Source of the DNA: Amycolatopsis dendrobii
Lineage (GTDB): Bacteria > Actinomycetota > Actinomycetes > Mycobacteriales > Pseudonocardiaceae
Length of the DNA: 64,000 nucleotides
Direction of reading: 5' to 3'
Assembly: GCF_014145675.1 (NCBI RefSeq)
Contig: NZ_JACGZW010000018.1
Location: 1 to 64,000 of the forward strand
Under the pieces are notes generated by a model that saw nothing but the letters and a program-made list of their open reading frames with translations, ran no database searches and had not been told where the DNA came from. The translations under genes were made by a program, and so were the position numbers. Positions 26,347-35,695 of this stretch are shown in pieces. Positions within the stretch are counted from its first letter, which is position 1, and each line of letters opens with the position of its first letter.

Positions 26347-27597
26347 ATGGCCGTTGAGGAGCACCCTTCCGTCATTCAGACGCTCCGGGGAATGTCGAGG
26401 CCCGTCTGGCTGCTCCTGATCGGCACCCTGATCAACCGGCTGGGCAGCTTCCTCCAGGTCTACCTGGTGCTGTACCTGACCGACCGCGGGTTCTCGACGG
26501 CGAGCACCGGATTCGCGCTGGGAGCGTTCGGCGTCGGCACCGTGGTCGGCGTCATCATCGGCGGCTCGGTGAGCGACCGGCTCGGCTACCGCCACACGAT
26601 CGTCGGCTCCATGCTCGTCGCCGGCGTGCTCACGGTCGCGCTGCCGCACCTGACGAACATCGCGGCGGTGGTCGGCGTCGTCGGGGCCGTCGGCCTCACC
26701 TCGCAGGCCTACCGCCCGGCCGCGTCGGCTTTGCTGATCGACCTGACCCCGCCTGAGCGGCACATCATGGTGTTCGCCGCCTACCGGCTCGCCTACAACG
26801 TGGGCACCGTGGCCGGTCCGCTGCTCGGCGCGCTGCTGATCACCTATTCCTACGAAGCGATGTTCTACTGCAACGCGATCGCTCTCGTGGCGTTCGGGCT
26901 GCTCGCGTTCAGCCTGCCGAAACACTCGGACGTCGCGCACGCGGCGCCGTCCGGAGACCCCGAAGCGGCCGCGGAGCAATCGCCGGACCGGCCCGGGCGG
27001 CCGCCGTCCTATCTGGCCGTGCTGTCCGACACCCGCTTCATCGTGTTCAACATCGCGATGATCCTCGGCGGGATGGTGTACATCCAGAGCATTTCGACGC
27101 TGGCGCTGCACGTGACGGCGTCCGGGCACTCCCCCGGTTTCTACGCCGCGCTGCTCTCGATCAACGCGTTCGTGATCACCTGCCTGGAACTGCCGATCAC
27201 GAGGTTCGTCCAGCGGATGACCGACCGGGCGACCGTCGCGGTCGGCAACATCCTGGTGGGCGCCGGGATGATGCTCTACCTGGCCGGTCCGTCGGCGGCG
27301 GTGCTCGTGATCGCGACGCTCGTGTGGACCGCGGGCGAGATGGTCGGAACCCCTACCATCACGGCGTACCCGGGCCGGATCGCGCCGCCGCGGCTGCGCG
27401 GGCGCTACATCGCGCTGTCCGAGTTCGCGACCCAGGTCGGCTACGCGGCCGGCCCGGCGCTGGGCGTCGCCTTGTGGGCCGTGTGGCCCGCCGGGGTCTG
27501 GTGGCTGTGCGGAGTGCTGACCGTCGTCGCCGTTTTCGGCTCCACCGTGTCGATGCCCGGCGCGGCGGAGCGGAACCGGCAGCCCCTCGACAGTTGA
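26347..27597 (+). CDS. MFS drug/metabolite exporter
   Basis: 416 aa with about 12 transmembrane helices in two halves split by a charged loop near residues 195-220. Motif A is present after helix 2 (GGSVSDRLGYRHTI), and a motif-C-like YNVGTVAGPLLGALL lies in helix 5. It resembles the DHA1/MdtH-type proton antiporters that export small antibiotics. The ribosome site is weak. It is the first gene of the one-strand cluster and the best candidate for export and self-protection. The tandem palindromes at 26175-26200 probably control it. Confidence 0.88.
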   Translation: MAVEEHPSVIQTLRGMSRPVWLLLIGTLINRLGSFLQVYLVLYLTDRGFSTASTGFALGAFGVGTVVGVIIGGSVSDRLGYRHTIVGSMLVAGVLTVALPHLTNIAAVVGVVGAVGLTSQAYRPAASALLIDLTPPERHIMVFAAYRLAYNVGTVAGPLLGALLITYSYEAMFYCNAIALVAFGLLAFSLPKHSDVAHAAPSGDPEAAAEQSPDRPGRPPSYLAVLSDTRFIVFNIAMILGGMVYIQSISTLALHVTASGHSPGFYAALLSINAFVITCLELPITRFVQRMTDRATVAVGNILVGAGMMLYLAGPSAAVLVIATLVWTAGEMVGTPTITAYPGRIAPPRLRGRYIALSEFATQVGYAAGPALGVALWAVWPAGVWWLCGVLTVVAVFGSTVSMPGAAERNRQPLDS

Positions 27598-27804
27598 TTC
27601 GCACCATGGCGACCAAGTCGGCGCGGGCCAGGACGGCCGCGTCGCGCACAGAGGCGCGCCCGCACGGGCAGCGCTCGGCACGCCCCGCGATATCCCGGAG
27701 CATCGCACGGCCGGGCCCGCACCGGGAACCGGGGCGGCGCGAAGTGGGGTTCATGTTCGAAAACGTTTGCGGTACAACGGCTACGTCGGACACGGGAGGG
27801 GCGG

Positions 27805-28563
27805 ATGAGCGGCACGGCGGGTCCGGGCACGGAACAGGCGATCAGAGTCGTTGTGGTGTCCCAGGTACGGATCTACCGCCAGGGGCTGGCTCACCTGCTC
27901 GACGTCGAGGACGGGTTCGAACTGGTCGCCGCGACGTCCGAGGCGGACACCGCGGTGACGCTGCCAGGACAGTCCAGGGTCGACGTCCTGCTGCTCGACA
28001 TGACCGGCGACATGGCGGGCAGCCGAGGGCTGGAGACGCTGCACCGGCTGGCCGGGCTCAGCGACGTTCCCTGTGTGGTGATGGGGATCCCGGAGCGGAC
28101 GGCCGACGTGGTGTCGTTCGCCGAAGCGGGAATAGCGGGCTACGTCACCACGGAGAACTCCTTCACCGATCTGCTGGACACCCTGCGCTCGGCGACCCGC
28201 GGCGAGTTCGCGTGCAAGGGGAACGTCGCCGCCGGGCTCGTGGAGCGGCTGGCGGCGCTGGCCAGGGAACGCCGGGCCGTTTCCCTGCCGCAGCTCACCG
28301 CGCGCGAGCAGGAGATCGCGGTGCTGCTGGAATCCGGCCTGTCCAACAAGCAGATCGCGGGCATGCTGCACGTCCAGCTCACCACGGTGAAGAACCACGT
28401 GCACAAGATCCTGGAGAAGCTCGGCGTCCGGGGACGGGCCGAAGCGGCGGCCATGGTCCGCAAGCACCGGCTGGCCGAGACGGGATCCGGATCCTCGAAG
28501 AGATCCATTTCAGATCGGGAGGGTTCATGCCCGCCGGAGCGGGTGTCAGCAGAATCGCTGTGA
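27805..28563 (+). CDS. Atypical LuxR-type response regulator
   Basis: 252 aa, probably the pathway regulator of the peptide cluster. Residues about 12-135 form a receiver fold with the phospho-acceptor-like Asp in VDVLLLDMTGD. The usual acidic pair of strand 1 is replaced (IRVVVVSQVRIYRQGL, where NarL-type proteins have DD), so Mg-dependent phosphorylation is doubtful. The C-terminal LuxR helix-turn-helix is complete: LTAREQEIAVLLESGLSNKQIA then TTVKNHVHKILEKLG. A GGGAGGGG ribosome site precedes the ATG. No histidine kinase is nearby. The tail after residue 225 is Ser/Arg-rich. Confidence 0.88.
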   Translation: MSGTAGPGTEQAIRVVVVSQVRIYRQGLAHLLDVEDGFELVAATSEADTAVTLPGQSRVDVLLLDMTGDMAGSRGLETLHRLAGLSDVPCVVMGIPERTADVVSFAEAGIAGYVTTENSFTDLLDTLRSATRGEFACKGNVAAGLVERLAALARERRAVSLPQLTAREQEIAVLLESGLSNKQIAGMLHVQLTTVKNHVHKILEKLGVRGRAEAAAMVRKHRLAETGSGSSKRSISDREGSCPPERVSAESL

Positions 28564-29385
28564 CCGAGACCGGTTGAGGCGGAGGCCGTGGTGTTCGCAC
28601 ACGTCGCACAAGGCACCCCAGGACAGGCACGCGCGGCAGCGCTGGCGCCCCGGCGAGCCGTGCGCGGGCGAATAAGTCCACAATGGACAGAGTCGGACTT
28701 TTCGCCGCCGACAGCCCGAAGCGGGCGATCTCTCCGGTCGGCGCATTCCGCGGCACGAGACGGTTCGCAGGCGGCAGCGGCCGGGAGGTACGGCCGATCA
28801 TGATGTCCTGCAACGGGATTGGGTCCCGAACATCGGCCGCGGGCTGGTGCTGCCGCGCGGATCTGCCCTCCCCCGCCGGTCCGCCTTGAGTCGCTCGCCC
28901 CGCTAGAGCGACCGCGTACCGGGCTGGCGCCGCCGACGATCGCGCGCCAGGCCGGTCCGCACCGTCTCTGCCACTGGGAATGTGCCAGCAGGAACGAGAA
29001 AGTCCTTTCCGCTGCACTCCGCCGATCCCGGATCCGTTGCGGCGCGCGCACATCCGCGCCGCGGACGCTCGCGCATCCGCCGGCGGGGCTCGGGTGAACG
29101 CTCCCCGAGCCCCGCCGGTTTCCGCACGGGCGGGCGCACTCCGCGATCCGGATGCCCGGGCTCCGTCCTGCCGCGAGCCGGGATCCGGTTCCCCAGCGCC
29201 GAATCCGCGCGGTCCGGTTTCCTCCCGGCCGCCGCGGACCCACGCAACACCATGACCTGTTCGCTCCCCGGTCCGGGGCCCAGGCGGGGATCCAGATCCC
29301 GTCTGGGCCCAATGTTGACCCCGGGGATTCATGCCGTCGGTCCGGAACACCACCAGACTGGCCATAGCTGAGGCGGTGCACGCCG
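28564..29385. other. Gene-poor interval inside the cluster
   Basis: About 820 very GC-rich bases between the regulator and the next cluster gene. No translation shows a domain or a good start. A short Cys-rich frame on the minus strand (28546-28746) was considered and not accepted. The end of the interval should hold the promoter of the biosynthetic operon. Confidence 0.5.
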
Positions 29386-29739
29386 ATGAGCCCGATTCGA
29401 GTCCTTGTCGCCGGCATGGCGACCCTTGACCGCGACATTGTCGAGCGACTTGCAGGAGAGTGGCCGGACATGACGATCGTGTGCGAAGGAGCCGATCTCG
29501 CCGATGTCGACGTACTGCTGGTGCCCGAACCGGACTTGCTGGCCGGATACCTGAGCCTGATGTGGACGCACCGGCGGATCGGGGTCGTCGTGCTGGACCC
29601 GGCCGACCGGGACGGACTGGTCCGGGCCTGCCGGATCACCGTTCCCGCGTCCGACGCGAGCTCCACCTGGGAGCAGCGTCTCGCAGGCGCCATCCGGTCG
29701 GCGGCGGGCCCGGCTCGGCTCTTCCGGACCAGACGTTGA
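29386..29739 (+). CDS. Small receiver-like protein of unknown function
   Basis: 117 aa. The pattern IRVLVAGMATLDRDIVERLA, ADVDVLLVPEPD and IGVVVLDPAD alternates strands and helices like a shortened CheY-type receiver, and the N-terminal strand resembles that of the response regulator upstream. The phospho-acceptor position is not clear. No DNA-binding domain. It begins the block of same-strand biosynthetic genes and lies 58 bases before the ATP-grasp gene. It could be an accessory regulator, but this is inference. Confidence 0.6.
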   Translation: MSPIRVLVAGMATLDRDIVERLAGEWPDMTIVCEGADLADVDVLLVPEPDLLAGYLSLMWTHRRIGVVVLDPADRDGLVRACRITVPASDASSTWEQRLAGAIRSAAGPARLFRTRR

Positions 29740-29797
29740 CCCCGATTCCGCCGTATCCCCGCCACGCTCGCCAGGCCACCGAACGAGAGGACCCCCG

Positions 29798-31054
29798 ATG
29801 ACCAGCGTCCACGTCGCCTTCCTCGAGACCAACCGGACGGGCAGCGGCTACGAGGTGATGCGCGTCGCCAAGGAGCGCGGCTACCAGGTCACCCTCGTCG
29901 CCAAAGACCTCGACTTCTACCGGCAGCCCGGCCAGCAGCAGATCCCCATGGACGTCTTCGACCAGGTCGTCAACTGCGACACCGACGACCCGGAGGCGGT
30001 GGCGGCGACCCTGTCCGGGCTCGAGCACCGGCCGGACGCGCTGCTCTCGGCGAGCGAGTTCCACATGTTCGCCACCGCGCGGACGGGGCGGCTGCTGAAG
30101 GTGCGGGGACAGGATCCCGAGGCGGTCCGGGCGTGCCGGGACAAGTCGCGCGGACGCCAGCTGAGCGCGGCCGCCGGGGTGCCGATCCCCCGGTTCGTGC
30201 TGGCCGCCACGCCGGAGGAGGCGGCCGCGGCCGACGTCGGATTCCCTTGCGTGGTCAAGCCTTTGGACGATTCGGGCAGCTACGGCGTCAAGCTGTGCGC
30301 GAACGCGCAGGAGGTCGCCGACCACGCCAAGGCACTGCTCGCCTGGACGCACAACGAGGTCGGGCAGCCCAAGCTCCCGTCGGTCCTGGTCGAGGAGTAC
30401 ATGCACGGGCGGGAGATCAGCGTCGAGGTGATCGTCGCCGACTCGCGGGCCCGGGTCGTCGCGATGACCGACAAGGTGCTGCTCGACCCGCCCGTCTTCT
30501 ACGAGATCGGGCACACCGTCCCGGCGTCTCTCGACCCGCAGGCGGAGGCCGCCTGCCGCGAGGTCGCGGTGCAGGCGCTCGAGGCGATCGGCTACGACTT
30601 CGGCGCGGCGCACGTGGAACTGATGATCACCGACGACGGGCCGCGGCTGGTCGAGGTGAACTGCCGGCTCGCGGGCGACCAGATCACCCGGCTGGTCAAG
30701 ATGGCGACGGGGTACGACATGCACGCGGCGCTGCTCGACATCCACCTCGGAGCCGACCCCGGCGAACCGCCCGCCCCGGAGCGCGGCGCGGCCATCGTGT
30801 TCGTGGCGAGCCCCGGCGGCCGGATTCTTTCCCTCGACGGGGTCGAGGACGCCCGGTCGATGCCCTACGTGACGGAAGCGGACAAGTTCGTCGAGCCCGG
30901 CGCGGTCCTTCCGGAAGAGGCCGCGGGCTACGACCGCCTCGGCTACACGATCGCAGTCGCTCCGGACGGACCGTCCGCCGCAGCCGCCGCGAAGGACGCG
31001 GCCGACGCGATCAAGGTGGGCTTCGAACCCGTTCCGGGAACTGATCTCCGGTGA
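29798..31054 (+). CDS. ATP-grasp amino acid ligase
   Basis: 418 aa ATP-grasp enzyme of the L-amino-acid-ligase/carnosine-synthase group. Such enzymes join a carboxylate to an amine through an acyl phosphate. The N-terminal preATP domain spans about residues 1-100. The ATP-grasp core has CVVKPLDDSGSYGVKL (glycine loop with Lys), VEEYMHGREISVEVIV, and the metal-binding HVELMITDDGPRLVEVNCRLAGDQ with the conserved Glu, Asn and Arg. A C-terminal lid domain follows. A GAGAGGA ribosome site precedes the ATG. In this cluster it could add an amino acid to the NRPS product or build a dipeptide precursor. Confidence 0.88.
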   Translation: MTSVHVAFLETNRTGSGYEVMRVAKERGYQVTLVAKDLDFYRQPGQQQIPMDVFDQVVNCDTDDPEAVAATLSGLEHRPDALLSASEFHMFATARTGRLLKVRGQDPEAVRACRDKSRGRQLSAAAGVPIPRFVLAATPEEAAAADVGFPCVVKPLDDSGSYGVKLCANAQEVADHAKALLAWTHNEVGQPKLPSVLVEEYMHGREISVEVIVADSRARVVAMTDKVLLDPPVFYEIGHTVPASLDPQAEAACREVAVQALEAIGYDFGAAHVELMITDDGPRLVEVNCRLAGDQITRLVKMATGYDMHAALLDIHLGADPGEPPAPERGAAIVFVASPGGRILSLDGVEDARSMPYVTEADKFVEPGAVLPEEAAGYDRLGYTIAVAPDGPSAAAAAKDAADAIKVGFEPVPGTDLR

Positions 31055-31112
31055 CCGGCGCCGTCGGCCCGGCACGAAAACCGTCCGCCCCCGCCCGGAA
31101 AGGAGGCATCGG

Positions 31113-32753
31113 ATGACCGAGGCAGCCCACGCGCTCGCGGAACTGGCCGCGGAATTCCGGGGGTGGCGCACCCAGACCCAGCCCGACTCCGGCGACGACG
31201 TCCCGCGCGTGGACCGGCCGGCGGGCTGGCTCGCCGACTGGTCGGCGAGCGCGGTCGCCAAACGCCGCCTGGCACTGGCCGACTACACCGAACGGCACCA
31301 GGCCGTCGACGTGTCGGGCGAACCGGTTTCCGTCCAGGTCGACGGGCGGCTGCTGGGCTCCGCGCTGGCCCGCGTCCACTGGGAACTGGACCTGCTGCGC
31401 GGCTGGCAGCGCAACCCCGGGTTCTACGTCGAACAGGCGCTGCTGCAGATCTTCAACCTGCTGCTGATGCCGCCGCCGTTCGACCGGCAGCGGGTCGCCG
31501 ACCTCGTGCGGAACCTCCGGCACGTTCCCGTCGTCCTCGGCCAGGGGCGGGAAAACCTGCCGGGGCACGCCGCCGCCCCGTTCGCCGAGCAGACGCTGCG
31601 CGGGCTGGCCACGGCCGCCGCGGACGTCGAACTCGCCATGGCCGAACTGGCCGCTTTCCTCGCCGCGGCAGGCGATTCCTTGCCGGAGACGGCCGAATTG
31701 CCCGCCGCGGCAGGGGAGGCCGCCCGCGCTCTCGACGCGTACCGGGACTGGCTCGGCTCGCAGTCGTTCGACGGCGACGCCGTGGTCGGGCCGGAGGGAA
31801 TGCGGTACTTCCTGCACAACGTCGCCCTGCTGCCCTACTCCGCCGGCCAGCTTCGCGACCTGGCTCGCGAGGAGTTCAACCGCGCTGTCGCGGCCGAGGC
31901 GATCCTCCGGAAACGCGTGCCGCACGGCGAACGCCTCCCGCCGCGGACCCTCGACGAGATCGTCGAGCAGCTGCGGGCCGACGAGTCCGCCGTGCGCGCT
32001 TTCTACGCCGACCGCGACCTGCTCAGGCTGCCGGACGACCTGCGCCGCTACACCTTCGCCGCCATGCCGTCCTACCTCGCTCCGTTGAGCTGGCTCGGCG
32101 TCACGCACGACATCGGCTCGCTGGAACGTCCCGCCCAGGACGCGGTCTGCTACATGAACCCGCCCCGCGACGGCATGTCCTACTTCGCCCAAGCCAAGTC
32201 CCGCGATCCGCGCATCGGCCTCACCCACGAGGCCGTCCACGCCTTCCAGTCGGCGCTGTCGTGGCGGCATCCCAATCCGGTGCGCCGCCATTTCCATGAC
32301 TCCATCCCGAACGAGGGCATCGCGTTCTACAACGAGGAATTGCTGCTGCAAGCGGGCCTCCTCGACGACATGCCCGACAGCGCCGTGTTCATCGCGAACT
32401 CGATGCGGCTGCGCGCGCTGCGGGTCGAGGTGGACATCCGGCTCGCCGAAGGCACGCTCACCATCGACGAGGCCGCGGACCAGCTCGCCGACATTGTGCC
32501 GATGGACCGGCCCACCGCCTGGCAGGAGGCTGCCTTCTTCGCGGGCACTCCGGGCCAGGGCCTCAGCTACCTGGCGGGCAAGGCGCAGATCCTGAGCCTG
32601 CTCGCCGCGTGCGCGCACCGGTCCGACCGCTTCGATCTGCGCTCGTTCCACGAACGCCTTTGGCTCGAGGGCAACGTCCCGGCGGCCTTGCTCCGCTGGG
32701 AACTCCTCGGCCTCGACGACCACCTCGGCGCGGCCGACCGGCTGGCCGGCTGA
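31113..32753 (+). CDS. DUF885-family zinc metallopeptidase
   Basis: 546 aa, almost entirely helical, DUF885. The zinc motif is THEAVHAFQ (HExxH), followed about 30 residues later by IPNEGIAFYNEELL, which provides the third ligand Glu. A conserved YMNPPRDG strand precedes them. No signal peptide, so it acts in the cytoplasm. An excellent AAAGGAGG ribosome site lies before the ATG. The family includes carboxypeptidase-like enzymes. In the cluster it may trim a peptide or activate a protected precursor, or act in resistance. Confidence 0.8.
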   Translation: MTEAAHALAELAAEFRGWRTQTQPDSGDDVPRVDRPAGWLADWSASAVAKRRLALADYTERHQAVDVSGEPVSVQVDGRLLGSALARVHWELDLLRGWQRNPGFYVEQALLQIFNLLLMPPPFDRQRVADLVRNLRHVPVVLGQGRENLPGHAAAPFAEQTLRGLATAAADVELAMAELAAFLAAAGDSLPETAELPAAAGEAARALDAYRDWLGSQSFDGDAVVGPEGMRYFLHNVALLPYSAGQLRDLAREEFNRAVAAEAILRKRVPHGERLPPRTLDEIVEQLRADESAVRAFYADRDLLRLPDDLRRYTFAAMPSYLAPLSWLGVTHDIGSLERPAQDAVCYMNPPRDGMSYFAQAKSRDPRIGLTHEAVHAFQSALSWRHPNPVRRHFHDSIPNEGIAFYNEELLLQAGLLDDMPDSAVFIANSMRLRALRVEVDIRLAEGTLTIDEAADQLADIVPMDRPTAWQEAAFFAGTPGQGLSYLAGKAQILSLLAACAHRSDRFDLRSFHERLWLEGNVPAALLRWELLGLDDHLGAADRLAG

Positions 32754-32760
32754 TCCGGGA

Positions 32761-32777
32761 GGCGGGCCCGGCCCGCC
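32761..32777 (+). terminator. Short hairpin between the DUF885 and thioesterase genes
   Basis: GGCGGGC/GCCCGCC with a 3-base loop, 7 bases after the DUF885 stop. It may terminate or attenuate transcription. The following 240 bases lack a convincing gene, although a strong AGAGGGGG site precedes a 16-codon frame that starts with ATC. Confidence 0.4.
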
Positions 32778-33015
32778 GGTGAGAAGAGGGGGAACGACAT
32801 CACGACGAACGCCCCGTCCGGCGAAACGCCGGCGAACGCCACCGCCTGAACTTCCGCTCCCGCCGGGACGCGCACCGCGTCCGCGGTCCCGCCCGGTCGT
32901 CTTCCTGGCGTCCGGCGGGTCCGGCCTGCCCGGGCCCGGGCCCGATGCTCGGCTCCTTCGGCGCGGCTCCCGACGCCGCCGCCGGTCCTTTTCCTGCACT
33001 CATAAGGGGTTTCTG

Positions 33016-33753
33016 ATGTCCGAAGTGGACAGCGCACCGGCGGAGAGCCCGCCCCGCGACCGCTGCCGGGTCGGCTTGACGAGGGCGGCGGCGGGGACTC
33101 CGGTGCTGCACCTGGTCCATCCGGCGGGCGGGTCGGTGGCCTGCTATCGCGGGCTGGCCGGGGATCTGTCGCCCGAGCTGGCGACGGCGGCCTTCCTGCC
33201 GGCGGCGCTGGACGGGGGCGTGCTGGACGAGGACGTCGAGACCATGGCCGCCCGCTACCTGGCGGAAGTGCCGCCGGGCCCGGTGCTGCTGGGCGGTTGG
33301 TCGTTCGGCGGGCTGGTCGCCTTCGAAATGGCGAGAAGGCTTGCGGCCGAAGGGCGCGCGACCGGTCCGTTGCTGCTGATCGACACCCCGCTCCCGGGGG
33401 TCGGGGCGGTCGACGACGCCGCGCTCGCCGCCGAATTCGAGACCGAGCTGGCCAAGACGACCGGAGCCGGCGGCAGCACCGCAGAGGAACGCGCGAGCAG
33501 GTTCGAGGTGTTCCGCACGCACTGCCGGGCGCAGGTCGCCTACCGGCCGCCGGAGCGGATCGCCAACGACCTGGTCGTCGTCGCCCGCAAGGACAACGAG
33601 GACGCGCCGCGCTGGCAGGACCACACGACGGGACGCCTGCGCCTGCGCCGGTTGCCCGCCGACCACTACGAGCTGATGAGGACACCGCACGTGGGCGCCT
33701 TGACCCGATTCGCGAAGCCGACGCTGATCGCCGCGGGGAAGAACCTCCGATGA
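33016..33753 (+). CDS. NRPS-associated thioesterase
   Basis: 245 aa alpha/beta hydrolase of the thioesterase family. The nucleophile elbow GGWSFGG gives the catalytic Ser, LLLIDTPLPG places the acid Asp, and DHYELM near the end gives the His. The elbow is of the W-S-F-G-G kind seen in product-releasing NRPS thioesterases, although this is a free-standing protein. It could edit mis-loaded carrier proteins or release an intermediate from the separate carrier proteins. The ATG follows AAGGGG. The stop overlaps the next gene (ATGA). Confidence 0.88.
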   Translation: MSEVDSAPAESPPRDRCRVGLTRAAAGTPVLHLVHPAGGSVACYRGLAGDLSPELATAAFLPAALDGGVLDEDVETMAARYLAEVPPGPVLLGGWSFGGLVAFEMARRLAAEGRATGPLLLIDTPLPGVGAVDDAALAAEFETELAKTTGAGGSTAEERASRFEVFRTHCRAQVAYRPPERIANDLVVVARKDNEDAPRWQDHTTGRLRLRRLPADHYELMRTPHVGALTRFAKPTLIAAGKNLR

Positions 33754-34862
33754 ACCCGACGCCGAACCCCGAACTGGACCGCTTCCGGGAAGAGCTGCGC
33801 GGCCTGCTGGCCCGGCCGGAGGTCGGGGCCGAACTGGCCGCCCTCGCCGGCACGCCCGCCGAGGACCGCTTCCCCGCCGAGACCTACCGGCTGCTCGGCG
33901 AGCACCGGATGCTCGCCCCGGCCTGGCCGCGGCGCTACGGCGGGCGGGACGCGACCTCGGCCCACGCCGCGATCGTGCAAGAAGAGCTGTCCGCGCACGG
34001 AATCCCGGACATGCCCTTCATCAACACGATCACGAACGCCGGCGCGCTGGTGCTCTTCGTGGCCGACGCCGAGCAGAAGGCTCGCTTCCTGCCTTCGCTC
34101 GCCGCGGGCCTCGCCACGATGGTGGTTCTCTACACCGAGGCCGAGGCGGGATCGGATCTCGCGTCGCTGCGGACCCGGGCCGAGCGGGTCGAGGACGGCT
34201 GGCGGCTGTACGGGGCCAAGTGGTACGCGGTACAGGTTCGCCGCGCGGGCTATGCCGTCGTGGCCGCGAGGACTTCCGAGCGAGGCCGGGCCGAGGCGGG
34301 CATCACCCTGTTCCTCGTCGCCCTCGACGATCCCGGCGTCACGGTGAGCCTGGTCGAATCGCTTTACCCCGACCCGTTCTACGAGGTGCTGCTGGACGGG
34401 GTGCACGTCCCCGCCTCCGACGTGCTGGGACCGGTCGACGGCGGCTGGTTCGTGCTGGCCGCCGCTCTCGCGATCGAGCGGACCGGCGTCGACTACATCG
34501 CCAAGGCCACCAGCTGGCTGGAGATCGCGGCCAGGCAGGTCGAAGCCCTCGACGACCCCGTTCTCTCCGATCGCCTGGCGAGTCTGCGGACCCAAGCCGC
34601 CGCCGGGCGCGTGCTGGCGTGGCGGATGGTCGAGCGCCAGCAGCAAGGCGACCTGAACGCCGAGGAGGCGGCGATGGCCAAGTGGTTCAACAGCGAATTG
34701 TGCGTCAAGGTGGCGCAGCTGGCATTGGATGCCGGCGGTCCGGCGGACGACGCCTCGGTGGCGATGCTCCGCGAGGCTCCCGGGCTCACTCTTTCCGCCG
34801 GTGGCTCGGAAATCATGCTGGGGATCATCGCGTCCAGCCTCGGTCTCGAGGTGGCGTCATGA
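33750..34862 (+). CDS. Acyl-CoA dehydrogenase-like flavoprotein, FAD-binding half
   Basis: 370 aa ACAD. The middle domain has VVLYTEAEAGSDLASLRTRAER (FAD/substrate loop) and W-R-L-Y-G-A-K-W-Y. The C-terminal part ends with the typical GGSEIMLGIIASSLGL. The R-x-Q-F-G-x-P-I motif that normally follows the middle domain is missing, but it occurs in the next gene. The pair therefore probably forms a heteromeric dehydrogenase. Expected to oxidise the alpha,beta bond or a C-N or N-N bond of an acyl group held on a carrier protein. Coupled to both neighbours by ATGA overlaps. Confidence 0.85.
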   Translation: MNPTPNPELDRFREELRGLLARPEVGAELAALAGTPAEDRFPAETYRLLGEHRMLAPAWPRRYGGRDATSAHAAIVQEELSAHGIPDMPFINTITNAGALVLFVADAEQKARFLPSLAAGLATMVVLYTEAEAGSDLASLRTRAERVEDGWRLYGAKWYAVQVRRAGYAVVAARTSERGRAEAGITLFLVALDDPGVTVSLVESLYPDPFYEVLLDGVHVPASDVLGPVDGGWFVLAAALAIERTGVDYIAKATSWLEIAARQVEALDDPVLSDRLASLRTQAAAGRVLAWRMVERQQQGDLNAEEAAMAKWFNSELCVKVAQLALDAGGPADDASVAMLREAPGLTLSAGGSEIMLGIIASSLGLEVAS

Positions 34863-35695
34863 GCGCCGAGACCGACGTTGAGACCCGGCAAGTGGTGTCC
34901 AGCTACTCGTCCGCCTACGAGAGCGGAATCGCCGGCGCCCCGTACGCGCCCATCGAGCACGCTGTCGCCGCTGAATCCCTTGCGAGCCATGACATCGACG
35001 AAGCGATGCGGGCACGGCCAGAGTCTCCCGTCGCGGTGCTGATCCCCGGGGCGCCCGGCCAGACCGTCGCCGTGGGCCCGGCCGAGTGGCTGCTTGCAGT
35101 GGGTCCGCAGTTGGTTCTTTACAACAAGGACGATGTCACTCGCCGCCCCCTGCGCTCGCTGCTGGACGACGAAGAGCTGTACGCCGTCGACAATGGCACC
35201 GCGACCGGGCTTGTCGTCTGCGAGGAGGCTGACTGCCCAGCCTGCACGCTGACGTTGGCGCGGCTTCGCAGCCGGACCGCCGGTTATCTCTGCGGCCTCG
35301 CACAGGGCGCTGTCGACGCAGCCGTCCGGCGAGTGCAGGACCGGGTGCAATTCGACCGTCCGATCGGGAGCAACCAGACGGTCGCCTTCCAGCTGGCCGC
35401 GCTCACCGCCCGGCTGACCGCCGTGCACGCGCTCGGCGAGCACCTCTCCGCCCGGATCGAGTCCGGCCAGGCGGAAACCGATCCGGTGCGGGAAGCCTCC
35501 CGGCTGCTCGCGGCGAGCGCGGAACTGGCGGTCGAGGCGACCGCCGCCGCCTTGCACCTGCACGGGGCGTTCGGGCTCCGGTCCGATCAGCACGCCCAGC
35601 GCTTCTACCGCAAAGCCTGCGCATTCTCCGTCCGCCACGGAACAGCCGCCCGGCTGCGACGGGCGGGCTCAACCCGAAGGGAAGGTTCCCGATGA
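34859..35695 (+). CDS. Acyl-CoA dehydrogenase-like partner subunit
   Basis: 278 aa. The second half matches an ACAD C-terminal helical bundle: VQDRVQFDRPIGSNQTVAFQLA (the R-x-Q-F motif) and LHLHGAFGLRSDQHAQRFYRKA. The first half is a diverged middle domain without the normal FAD loop. Its shortness and complementarity to the preceding gene suggest an alpha-beta complex like the steroid-degrading FadE pairs. Overlaps ACAD 1 (ATGA) and the A-T gene (ATGA). The catalytic base Glu cannot be assigned with confidence. Confidence 0.8.
   Translation: MSAETDVETRQVVSSYSSAYESGIAGAPYAPIEHAVAAESLASHDIDEAMRARPESPVAVLIPGAPGQTVAVGPAEWLLAVGPQLVLYNKDDVTRRPLRSLLDDEELYAVDNGTATGLVVCEEADCPACTLTLARLRSRTAGYLCGLAQGAVDAAVRRVQDRVQFDRPIGSNQTVAFQLAALTARLTAVHALGEHLSARIESGQAETDPVREASRLLAASAELAVEATAAALHLHGAFGLRSDQHAQRFYRKACAFSVRHGTAARLRRAGSTRREGSR

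Noticed and set aside
28546..28746. Short minus-strand frame with a C-x2-C-x8-C-x2-C-x-H-H pattern, a possible small zinc protein
   Set aside because: No ribosome site, arbitrary N terminus, and it overlaps the 3' end of the response regulator. The pattern may be chance in GC-rich DNA.
32779..33015. N-terminal extension of the thioesterase from a GTG at 32779
   Set aside because: The extension is Arg/Pro-rich and low in complexity. The ATG at 33016 has a good AAGGGG site and begins just before the hydrolase fold.
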